Source: a bacterium (GTDB taxonomy: Bacteria; Patescibacteriota; Minisyncoccia; Minisyncoccales; JAGMAB01). Taken from it: a stretch of 20,100 bases of DNA. The stretch lies in contig DAOWKS010000003.1 in NCBI GenBank assembly GCA_030643665.1, positions 1 through 20,100 of the forward strand, given 5' to 3'. Position 1 is the first letter of the stretch; each line of letters starts with the position of its first letter. Under the pieces are notes generated by a model, which ran no database searches, was not told the DNA's origin, and was given only the letters and a program-made list of their open reading frames with translations. Made by a program: the position numbers and the translations under genes. Shown piece by piece: positions 14,078 to 20,100 of the stretch.

Positions 14078-14210
14078 CAGTTCTAGAGTAGAATTTAGTG
14101 TAGTATCTCATATCCCGGAACTCCTAGTACGTGTCTCGCTAGGTACAAGAAATCATTTTGGAAATCTACTGTGCCATCCCCCGTCACGTCACTGATGCAC
14201 TCTAGAACTG
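14078..14210. repeat. 12-bp inverted repeat around the end of the dockerin gene
   Basis: CAGTTCTAGAGT (14078-14089), just outside the gene, is the exact reverse complement of ACTCTAGAACTG (14199-14210) inside it. The distance is about 110 bases. Chance cannot be excluded. Confidence 0.45.
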
Positions 14211-14724
14211 CGTACCCCGGCACATTTCTTACGTAGTTTGCAAGATAAACTGCATCACAAAGATTAACTTCGCCATTCCAATTCACGTCCCCGTTCTTCA
14301 ACACCGTCAATTTTATACTCACTGAAGTATTCGAATTTCCATGTTCATCTGTTGCGTTCACCAGCAGTTGATGTGGTACATAATCGTTCATTGTTCCATT
14401 CCATCTCGCGATTCCTGCTGACGCATTTGTCGTTACAGACCAAATATTGCTCTCGATGTTCCTCATGGGCTGGTTTTTCAGTCCGCCTATTGAGGAGAGG
14501 TTTATCGTAACGCTTGAAATATCGCTATTATCCGTCACTGTTATATACAGTGTAGATGTTTCTCCCCAGAGTGGAACTCCGTCAGTATCATCCGGGATTA
14601 TGTGGGGATTTGCCATTGCATTTATTACAATTGGTGGCTCTGAAATAAAGGAAATATACAAAAACACTGCTGCAAGAATAACTACTATCACACTAACCAC
14701 TATCGCCACTTTTATTGCTTTCAT
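14095..14724 (-). CDS. Membrane-anchored surface protein with Ig-like region and type I dockerin
   Basis: A 209-residue protein and the only gene on the reverse strand. Residues 5-27 are a signal/anchor helix. An Ig-like beta region spans about 30-143 (TLYITVTDNSDISSVTI, LLVNATDEHGNSNTSVS). Two dockerin calcium loops follow at 146-157 (DVNWNGEVNLCD) and 179-190 (DVTGDGTVDFQN), each with a YLAxxV helix and a GVPGY-type end. There are five N-x-S/T sites in the Ig-like part (Asn75, 100, 109, 123, 132). Dockerins bind cohesin domains on partner proteins. The combination resembles surface proteins of methanogen/ANME-type archaea; this resemblance is from memory of the families. The gene is GC-richer by eye than its neighbours and poor in Lys, and it has a strong GGGAGGTG ribosome site, so recent transfer is likely. 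Confidence 0.8.
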   Translation of the reverse strand: MKAIKVAIVVSVIVVILAAVFLYISFISEPPIVINAMANPHIIPDDTDGVPLWGETSTLYITVTDNSDISSVTINLSSIGGLKNQPMRNIESNIWSVTTNASAGIARWNGTMNDYVPHQLLVNATDEHGNSNTSVSIKLTVLKNGDVNWNGEVNLCDAVYLANYVRNVPGYAVLECISDVTGDGTVDFQNDFLYLARHVLGVPGYEILH

Positions 14725-14737
14725 TTTTTTTCTTTTA

Positions 14738-14745
14738 CACCTCCC
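14738..14745 (-). promoter_or_regulatory. Strong Shine-Dalgarno of the dockerin gene
   Basis: On the reverse strand GGGAGGTG stands 13 bases before the ATG. Most other genes in the window have only weak A-rich sequence there, so the site sets this gene apart. Confidence 0.65.
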
Positions 14746-14894
14746 AATTTTTTATTCTATCTGACTGTTCAGGATGTCCAAGTCATACTTTACTCAGACA
14801 ACCTAATCTATCTGTTAATTATTTTTTAATAGACAAATTAAGTTATCCGAGTTTCCCTTTCTTTCTTTTTATTTTCTGTAAAGAACTATTTTAA

Positions 14895-14924
14895 AGCATA
14901 ACATAAAATTATCAATCTTGTCAA
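14895..14924 (-). promoter_or_regulatory. Possible bacterial promoter of the dockerin gene
   Basis: On the reverse strand TTGACA (14924-14919) is a perfect -35, followed by an 18-base spacer and TATGCT (14900-14895; 4 of 6). The leader to the ATG would be about 165 bases. If real, the transferred gene uses a host-type promoter. Confidence 0.4.
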
Positions 14925-14950
14925 GTTCGCTTTTTAATTTGTTTAAATTT

Positions 14951-14959
14951 TGGTAAGAT
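14951..14959 (+). promoter_or_regulatory. Extended -10 promoter of the acetyl-CoA synthetase operon
   Basis: TGGTAAGAT is a TGn extended -10 with TAAGAT (4 of 6), ending 8 bases before the ATG at 14968. No Shine-Dalgarno fits between, so the mRNA is probably leaderless, as at ftsZ and the cupin gene. Confidence 0.45.
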
Positions 14960-14967
14960 GAATTAAT

Positions 14968-15567
14968 ATGGCTTTGTTAAATTTTCAAGAAACAAAAAAA
15001 CTCTTGCAGAAATACAAAATTCCGCTTTGCCAGACAGAAATAAGCAAATCAAAAGAACAGGCAATTAAAATAGCTGAAAAAATCGGCTATCCTTTGGTTT
15101 TGAAAATTGCTCCTCTTAAAATTGTACACAAAACAAAAATTAACGGAGTGAAAACCGAAATAAAAAATGAAAAAGAATTGAAAAAAGCTTGGGATGATTT
15201 GTCAAAACTAAAAGAAACTGAAGGAATTTTAATTCAAAAAATGCTCTCGGGCAGGGAAGTGATTTTGGGTATAAAAAAAGACCCGCAGCTTGGTATGGTT
15301 TTAATGTTTGGCTTGGGCGGAATTTTTGTTGAAGTTTTAAAAGATATCTCTTTCAGAATTTGCCCTGTTTCCAAAAAACAAGCTGAAAAAATGGTCAAGG
15401 AAATAAAGGGATATCCTGTTTTAGTCAACATTAAACAAATTATTGAAATCATTGTTAATCTTTCAAAACTTGCCCAAAAACAAAAAAAAATTAAAGAAAT
15501 TGACTTAAATCCAGTAATTGTTAATGAAAAAAAGGCATTAGTTGTAGATGCTAAAATTGTTGTATGA
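14968..15567 (+). CDS. acdB: ADP-forming acetyl-CoA synthetase, beta (ATP-grasp) subunit
   Basis: A 199-residue ATP-grasp subunit that takes phosphate from the alpha subunit and makes ATP, with acetyl-CoA + ADP + Pi giving acetate + ATP + CoA. Family marks: GYPLVLKIAPLKIVHKTKINGVKTEI, GREVILGIKKDPQLG, VLMFGLGGIFVEVLKDISFRICPV, and KEIDLNPVIVN at the C-terminus. It is about 30 residues shorter than usual. After GYPVLV the conserved loop around LxGxRGxxPxD is missing: the text runs straight into NIKQIIEIIV, an in-frame loss of roughly nine to ten residues. Its stop overlaps the alpha-subunit start (ATGA). Beta-before-alpha with coupled translation fits a two-subunit enzyme. The effect of the loop loss on activity is unknown. 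Confidence 0.88.
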   Translation: MALLNFQETKKLLQKYKIPLCQTEISKSKEQAIKIAEKIGYPLVLKIAPLKIVHKTKINGVKTEIKNEKELKKAWDDLSKLKETEGILIQKMLSGREVILGIKKDPQLGMVLMFGLGGIFVEVLKDISFRICPVSKKQAEKMVKEIKGYPVLVNIKQIIEIIVNLSKLAQKQKKIKEIDLNPVIVNEKKALVVDAKIVV

Positions 15568-16913
15568 GAAACTTAGAAAGAATCTTTAATCCGAAATCAA
15601 TTGCCGTGCTTGGCGCTAAATCCGAGCCAAAATCAGTTGGTTGGGGATTAATGAAAAATGTTTTAAACGGTAAAACAAAAAGAAAAATTTTTGCTGTCAA
15701 TCCTAATAAAAAACAAGTTTTTGGAATTAAGTGTTTACCCGGCATAAAATCAATTAATGAGACGATTGACTTGGCAATAATTGCCGTACCGGCGCCGATA
15801 ACGTTAAAAGTTGTTAAAGAATGCTGTGAGAAAAAAATTGGCGGTCTCATAATAATTTCTTCGGGCTTTGCCGAACGAGGAGAAAAAGGGCAAATTCTCC
15901 AGAAGAAAATTACGAAAATGGTAAGACAAGCAAAAATTCCGTTAATAGGCCCCAATGTTTTGGGTATTATCAGACCTTGGATAAATCTAAACGCTTCCTT
16001 TGCTCCGGCAACTCCGGCAACTGGAAAAATTGCCGTTGTATCCCAATCAGGCGCTTTAATTAACTCAATAATTGACAAGTCGCTTTTGGAAAATTATGGT
16101 TTTTCTACCTTAATTTCTTACGGTAATGAAGCAGATTTAGAATTGTCTGACTTTCTTTGGTGGCTAAAACAAGACAAAGAAACAAAAGTGATTGCTGTTT
16201 ATCTTGAAGGTTTGAAAAATGGGAAAAAATTTATGAAAATCGCCAAAGAAGTTGTGAAATCAAAACCAATTATAATAATAAAAGCAGGCCGAAGCAAAAG
16301 AGGCGCCGCGGCGGTGAGCACTCACACCGCCTCTTTAGCCGGAAATTATGAAATTTATTCGGCTGCTTTCAAACAAATAGGTATAATTCAAGTTGAAACA
16401 GTTGAACAACTTTTTGACACTGCCAAAAGTTTGGCTTGGCAGCCAAAATGCAAGAATAATATAGGTATTATAACCAATGGCGGCGGCTGCGGCGTCTTAA
16501 CAGCTGATTATTGCGACGAATTAGGAATTAAATTGGCAAAATTAAATAAAGCAACCCTAAAAAAATTAGCAAAATCAAAAAAAATGCATTTTGCTTGTTC
16601 TAAAAGAAATCCTTTAGACATAATAGGCGATGCCTTATCTGTTAGATATAAAATTGGAATTGAAGCATTGTTATCTCAAAAAGATATTTACGGTTTAATT
16701 GTAATCCAAACCCTGCAAATAATGACCGAAGTAGAAAAAAATGCTAAAATAATTGGCAGAGCCAAGAAAAAATGGCCTAAAAAACCCATAATTTGCGCTT
16801 TTTTAGGCGGAAAAATTACTAAAAAAGGGATAGAAATTTTGGAAAAAAATAAAATCCCAAATTATCCTGATTTAAAAAGAGCCGTCCGGGCAATGAAGGT
16901 TCTAATTATATGA
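15564..16913 (+). CDS. acdA: ADP-forming acetyl-CoA synthetase, alpha subunit
   Basis: A 449-residue CoA-binding and ligase subunit. The N-terminal CoA-binding Rossmann domain has SIAVLGAKSEPKSVGW, FAVNPNKKQVFGIKC and the GLIIISSGFAE stretch. The succinyl-CoA-ligase-like part has IGPNVLGIIRP, AVVSQSGAL and the phospho-accepting His254 in AVSTHTASLAG. The third domain has IGIITNGGGCGVLTADYCDELG and RNPLDIIGDA. All are typical of archaeal and CPR ADP-forming acyl-CoA synthetases, which generate ATP by substrate-level phosphorylation. The length is normal for a separate alpha subunit (about 450-460). It overlaps acdB upstream and ppsA downstream by four bases each, so the unit is one operon. Confidence 0.93.
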   Translation: MRNLERIFNPKSIAVLGAKSEPKSVGWGLMKNVLNGKTKRKIFAVNPNKKQVFGIKCLPGIKSINETIDLAIIAVPAPITLKVVKECCEKKIGGLIIISSGFAERGEKGQILQKKITKMVRQAKIPLIGPNVLGIIRPWINLNASFAPATPATGKIAVVSQSGALINSIIDKSLLENYGFSTLISYGNEADLELSDFLWWLKQDKETKVIAVYLEGLKNGKKFMKIAKEVVKSKPIIIIKAGRSKRGAAAVSTHTASLAGNYEIYSAAFKQIGIIQVETVEQLFDTAKSLAWQPKCKNNIGIITNGGGCGVLTADYCDELGIKLAKLNKATLKKLAKSKKMHFACSKRNPLDIIGDALSVRYKIGIEALLSQKDIYGLIVIQTLQIMTEVEKNAKIIGRAKKKWPKKPIICAFLGGKITKKGIEILEKNKIPNYPDLKRAVRAMKVLII

Positions 16914-18838
16914 AAAAATCAGAAAAACATATTCTTTGGTATAGAGAAATTTCTAAAAATGATGTTGCTTTGGTTGGAGGAAAAAATGCCTCTTTAGGTG
17001 AAATGTTCTCGCAATTAACCAAAAAGGGAATTAACATACCTGATGGATTTGTTTTAACCTCAAATGCTTACTGGTATTTTTTGAAAGAAAACAAAATTGA
17101 TAAAAAGTTAAAGGAAATTTTTACTAAATTTAATCCAGAAAGTATAAAATCGCTTCAAGAAACCGGGAAGATGGCTCGGCAATTGATTTTAAAAGGTGTT
17201 TTTCCAGAAGATTTGAAGAAAGAAATTTTAAAAGATTACAAAAAATTATCTGGAAAATATAATCAAAAAAATGTTGATGTTGCAGTTAGAAGTTCGGCCA
17301 CGGCAGAAGATATGGCTACTGCCAGTTTTGCGGGACAAATGGAAACATATTTGAATATTTTTGGCGAAGAAAATTTACTGAAGGCAATAAAAAAATGTAT
17401 TGCTTCTTTATTTACTAACCGGGCAATTTCTTACCGCGAAGAAAAAGGATTTAACCACTTAAAAATTGCTTTATCAGTAGGAGTCCAAAAAATGGTTAGG
17501 TCAGATTTAGCATCATCCGGAGTAATCTTCACTTTAGACACTGAAACCGGATTTCCAAATGTTGTTTTAATCAATTCTATTTTCGGCATAGGCGAAATGC
17601 TTGTTAAAGGAAAGATTACTCCTGATGAATTTTATGTTTTCAAACCAACCCTTTGTCGCTACGCTCCTCAGGGCAAGTCCTACAAACCGATAATTTCTAA
17701 AAATTTAGGAAGAAAAAACAAAAAATATATTTACGCTAAAGCAGGAGAATTAAGAGAAGTTTTAATTCCTAAAAACCAGCAGATGAAATTTTCTTTAACT
17801 GATAACGAGGTTTTAACCTTGTCTAAATGGGCTTGCCAAATTGAGGAACATTATCAAATGCCTCAGGATATTGAGTGGGCAAAAGATGGAAAAACAGGAC
17901 AGTTATTTATTGTTCAATCAAGGCCGGAAACGGTTTTTACGCCAAAGACAAAAACTTTTTACGAAGAATATAAACTCAAAACAAATAAAAAGCCAATTTT
18001 GAAAGGAATTGCTATTGGCGGTAAAATTGGCCAAGGCAAGGTTCATATTATTAAAAATGCTTCTAAAATTTCCGAATTTAAAAAAGGAGAAGTTTTAGTA
18101 ACAAAAATGACCGACCCTGATTGGGTTCCAATTATCCGGCTTGCTTCGGCTGTTATTACTGACGAAGGTTCTAAGGTCTGCCACGCGGCAATTGTTTCCA
18201 GAGAATTGGGCATTCCTTGTATTGTCGGCACTCTGAAAGGCACTAAAGTTTTAAAAACAGATAATGAAGTAACTGCTGACTGCAGCCAAGGATTGCAGGG
18301 ACGGATTTTTGCCGGTAAAATTCCTTTCAAAGTTAAAAGATACAACTTGAAGAAAATACCGAAATTAAAGACAAAAGTTATGCTCAATATCGGTGCTCCG
18401 GACATTGCTTTTAAAACATCGTTTTTGCCAAATGACGGAGTAGGACTGGCCAGAGAAGAATTTATTATTGCTGAAAAAATTAGAATTCATCCATTGGCCC
18501 TTTATCACTATAAAAAATTAAAAGACAAGAAATTAAAGAAAAAGATTGAAGGGATTACCCAGAGTTATAAAGATAAAAAACAGTATTTTGTTGATAAATT
18601 GGCTGAAGGTGTTGCTTTTATTGCCGCGGCTTTTTATCCTAAAGAAGTAATTGTCCGGCTTTCTGATTTTAAGACCAATGAATATAAAAATTTAATTGGC
18701 GGCGAAATGTTTGAAGGCGAGGAAGCAAATCCAATGCTTGGATTCAGAGGCGCCTGCCGTTATTTAGATAAAGAGTTTCAACCGGCATTTGAAATGGAAT
18801 GCCGAGCAATTAAAAAAGCCAGAGGAATTTTGGATTAA
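16910..18838 (+). CDS. ppsA: PEP synthase, N-terminal part (frameshifted gene)
   Basis: Residues 1-642 of phosphoenolpyruvate synthase, which makes PEP from pyruvate with ATP giving AMP and Pi. The ATP-grasp domain shows VGGKNASLGEM and VRSSATAEDMATASFAGQME; the swivelling phosphohistidine domain has His425 in SKVCHAAIVSRELGIPC; and the start of the PEP/pyruvate barrel reads GVGLAREEF and PMLGFRGACRY. The frame ends at TAA 18836-18838 in the middle of the barrel, and the missing remainder (family total about 790-800 residues) continues directly in another frame. Restoring one base near the GG at 18824-18825 gives ARGNFGLKNITVMIPF, which aligns without a gap to the family. Residues 249-258 are an extra segment coded by a palindromic insert. 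The start overlaps acdA (ATGA). Confidence 0.92.
   Translation: MKKSEKHILWYREISKNDVALVGGKNASLGEMFSQLTKKGINIPDGFVLTSNAYWYFLKENKIDKKLKEIFTKFNPESIKSLQETGKMARQLILKGVFPEDLKKEILKDYKKLSGKYNQKNVDVAVRSSATAEDMATASFAGQMETYLNIFGEENLLKAIKKCIASLFTNRAISYREEKGFNHLKIALSVGVQKMVRSDLASSGVIFTLDTETGFPNVVLINSIFGIGEMLVKGKITPDEFYVFKPTLCRYAPQGKSYKPIISKNLGRKNKKYIYAKAGELREVLIPKNQQMKFSLTDNEVLTLSKWACQIEEHYQMPQDIEWAKDGKTGQLFIVQSRPETVFTPKTKTFYEEYKLKTNKKPILKGIAIGGKIGQGKVHIIKNASKISEFKKGEVLVTKMTDPDWVPIIRLASAVITDEGSKVCHAAIVSRELGIPCIVGTLKGTKVLKTDNEVTADCSQGLQGRIFAGKIPFKVKRYNLKKIPKLKTKVMLNIGAPDIAFKTSFLPNDGVGLAREEFIIAEKIRIHPLALYHYKKLKDKKLKKKIEGITQSYKDKKQYFVDKLAEGVAFIAAAFYPKEVIVRLSDFKTNEYKNLIGGEMFEGEEANPMLGFRGACRYLDKEFQPAFEMECRAIKKARGILD
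17649..17680. repeat. Palindromic insert inside ppsA
   Basis: CCCT (17649-17652) and AGGG (17670-17673) flank a GC-rich core GTCGCTACGCTCCTC, followed by CAAGTCC. Translated in frame it adds CRYAPQGKSY after FKPTL, where family members have about four residues. The base composition differs clearly from the A-rich surroundings. Confidence 0.6.
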
Positions 18839-18852
18839 AAAATATTACTGTA

Positions 18853-19296
18853 ATGATTCCTTTTTGCCGAACAATAGGGGAAGGAAAAGCAGTGATTAAA
18901 TTAATGAAACGATTTGGATTAGAAAAAGGCAAGCAGGGGTTAAAAGTTATTGTAATGTGCGAAATCCCATCTAATGTTATTTTAGCAAAAGAGTTTTTAG
19001 AGATTTTTGACGGAATGAGTATTGGCTCCAACGACCTAACTCAATTATCTTTGGGAATAGACAGGGACAACGCTAAAATTGCTTATATTACTGATGAGAG
19101 AGACCCAACCATAAAAAAGATGCTCTCAAAAGTAATTGCCCTTTGCCAACAAAAGAAAAAATACTGCGGAATTTGCGGCGAGGCTCCGAGTACATATCCG
19201 AAATTTGCTGAATTTTTAGTTAAAGAAGGAATAGAAAGTATTTCTCTAAATCCAGACACTATTATCAAAACAATTCTAAAACTATCAAAAAGATGA
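18853..19296 (+). CDS. ppsA: PEP synthase, C-terminal part (frameshifted gene)
   Basis: The remaining 147 residues of the PEP/pyruvate-binding barrel, in the -1 frame relative to the upstream part. It holds MIPFCRTIGEGK, VIVMCEIPSNVILAKEF, DGMSIGSNDLTQLSLGIDRD and the catalytic Cys108 in CGICGEAPSTYPKFAEFLV, ending ISLNPDT. The open frame actually extends upstream of this ATG to 18838 and carries family-like sequence (LKNITV) there, so the ATG at 18853 is probably not a real start. The two parts together have every catalytic residue. Either the gene is a fresh pseudogene, or one base was lost in sequencing or assembly. The stop overlaps the start of fbp by four bases, as expected for the intact operon. 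Confidence 0.88.
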   Translation: MIPFCRTIGEGKAVIKLMKRFGLEKGKQGLKVIVMCEIPSNVILAKEFLEIFDGMSIGSNDLTQLSLGIDRDNAKIAYITDERDPTIKKMLSKVIALCQQKKKYCGICGEAPSTYPKFAEFLVKEGIESISLNPDTIIKTILKLSKR

Positions 19297-20100
19297 AAAA
19301 AATACTTACATTAAAAGAATATGTGAAAAAAAATGATAAAGAACTATTAGATTTGATTGTAAAAATAGCTGCTCTTGCAGAAAGAATAAGCCAAGAACTT
19401 CCATACAGGCGAGGCAAAACGGAAACAAAAAATGTATTTGGCGAAATGCAATTAGTTATAGATAAATGGGCGGATAAATTTATCATTAAGGAATTGGGTA
19501 AATCAGGATTAGTGAGAGAAATGGTATCAGAAGAACAGGAAGACGTTATTAAACTTAATTCTCAAGCATTATTCAGTGTTACTCTGGATCCGTTAGACGG
19601 TTCTTCAAATATTGAAAGTAATAATCTAATTGGCACAATTTTTGGCATATATAAAAAAAATCTTCCGACTAAAGGAAAAGAGCAAATTGGAGCGTTGTAT
19701 GTTTTATACGGTCCGGTAATGACTTTAGTTTACGCAACAAAAAATGGAGTTAATGAATTTCTACATACCAAAAAAGGATTTGCGCTTAAAGAAAAAAATA
19801 TAAAACTTCCAAAAACAGGCAAGTTATACAGTATTGGAGGACTGCGAAAAGATTGGCTTCCCTGGTTTAGAAAATATGTTGAAGAATTAGAAACACAAGG
19901 TTATAAATTAAGATATGGAGGCGCGTTTGTCGGGGATTTTAATCAGATTCTTCATTATGGCGGGATTTTTGCTTATCCTGCGCTTAATGACAAGCCAAAC
20001 GGAAAATTAAGATTATTAGCCGAAAGCAATCCAATGTCATTTATTATAAAACAAGCGGGCGGCGCTTCAACTAACGGCAAATGTTCTATATTAAACATTA
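19293..20100 (+). CDS. fbp: Fructose-1,6-bisphosphatase class I, 3'-truncated by the window edge
   Basis: Hydrolyses fructose-1,6-bisphosphate to fructose-6-phosphate, the committing step of gluconeogenesis. The visible 269 residues (family about 330) include the metal-binding SEEQEDV, DPLDGSSNIESNNLIGTIFGIY, the substrate region RYGGAFVGDFNQILHYGGIFAYP, and AESNPMSFIIKQAGGAST with the metal-binding Glu. This is the class I (Fbp) family, not GlpX or the archaeal aldolase/phosphatase. The ATG at 19293 overlaps the ppsA stop by four bases and gives the normal N-terminus (LTLKEYV). The gene is the fourth of the acdB-acdA-ppsA-fbp operon. The last roughly 60 residues lie outside the window. Confidence 0.92.
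   Translation, partial: MKKILTLKEYVKKNDKELLDLIVKIAALAERISQELPYRRGKTETKNVFGEMQLVIDKWADKFIIKELGKSGLVREMVSEEQEDVIKLNSQALFSVTLDPLDGSSNIESNNLIGTIFGIYKKNLPTKGKEQIGALYVLYGPVMTLVYATKNGVNEFLHTKKGFALKEKNIKLPKTGKLYSIGGLRKDWLPWFRKYVEELETQGYKLRYGGAFVGDFNQILHYGGIFAYPALNDKPNGKLRLLAESNPMSFIIKQAGGASTNGKCSILNI

Noticed and set aside
14447..14764. Forward-strand open frame opposite the dockerin gene
   Set aside because: Its translation has no recognisable domain, while the reverse strand codes for a clear dockerin protein with ribosome site and signal helix.
15551..16078. Reverse-strand open frame of 175 residues within acdA
   Set aside because: It lies wholly opposite a conserved acetyl-CoA synthetase domain and has no family features.
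18822..18840. Programmed -1 frameshifting as the explanation for the split ppsA
   Set aside because: No X-XXY-YYZ slippery heptamer precedes the stop in the right frame and no clear downstream stem is seen. A single missing base gives a better family match.
1..20100. CRISPR arrays, tRNA or rRNA genes, insertion sequences
   Set aside because: No spaced identical repeats, no tRNA-like cloverleaf in the short gaps, no rRNA-like sequence and no transposase reading frame were found.
1..20100. Alternative genetic code with TGA read as Gly, as in some CPR groups
   Set aside because: TGA ends several genes at family-appropriate positions and with ATGA overlaps (3856, 12711, 15567, 16913, 19296).

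Overview
The window looks like a piece of a small AT-rich bacterial chromosome, most likely from the Candidate Phyla Radiation (Patescibacteria, Parcubacteria-like). The points in favour are very lysine-rich proteins, tightly packed and mostly co-directional genes, a bacterial FtsZ with a C-terminal FLRRK-type peptide, bacterial GAPDH, a 2,3-BPG-dependent phosphoglycerate mutase, and an ADP-forming acetyl-CoA synthetase used for ATP. TAA, TAG and TGA all end genes, so the code is standard. The taxonomic placement is my inference from gene content, not a database result.

Layout. 1-1236: two Nudix hydrolases and a small cupin, separated by compact terminators. 1450-4928: a cyclopropane-fatty-acid synthase, a CYTH-domain protein, a DUF167 protein, a YjbQ-family protein, a nitroreductase and a GNAT acetyltransferase. 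4985-13951: a long forward block that starts with ftsZ and mixes lower glycolysis (enolase, phosphoglycerate mutase, GAPDH) with a thiol-redox set. That set comprises an AhpF-like thioredoxin reductase, an exported thioredoxin fused to a CcdA/DsbD-type membrane domain, a small thioredoxin, a membrane-anchored thioredoxin-like protein and a glutaredoxin, along with an SDR oxidoreductase and an IscU/NifU-like scaffold. A bidirectional terminator closes this block at about 14,000. 14095-14724 holds the only reverse-strand gene. It encodes a small anchored surface protein with an Ig-like region and a C-terminal type I dockerin pair, unlike everything around it and resembling surface proteins of methanogen/ANME-type archaea. 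14968 to the end is an overlapping operon: ADP-forming acetyl-CoA synthetase beta and alpha, PEP synthase (broken by a one-base frameshift) and a class I fructose-1,6-bisphosphatase cut by the window edge.

How it fits together. The energy genes suggest a fermentative cell that makes ATP from acetyl-CoA (acetate out) and can run carbon back from pyruvate to fructose-6-phosphate. The redox genes could carry electrons from a cytosolic NAD(P)H-thioredoxin reductase across the membrane to exported thioredoxin domains. A lipid-modifying enzyme and an archaeal-looking surface protein fit a host-dependent or host-attached life.

The most unusual signals are the dockerin protein; three short GC-rich palindromic inserts that are translated in frame inside ftsZ, the thioredoxin-CcdA fusion and ppsA; the ppsA frameshift; a missing conserved loop in the acetyl-CoA synthetase beta subunit; and promoter-like elements so close to start codons that leaderless mRNAs are likely.
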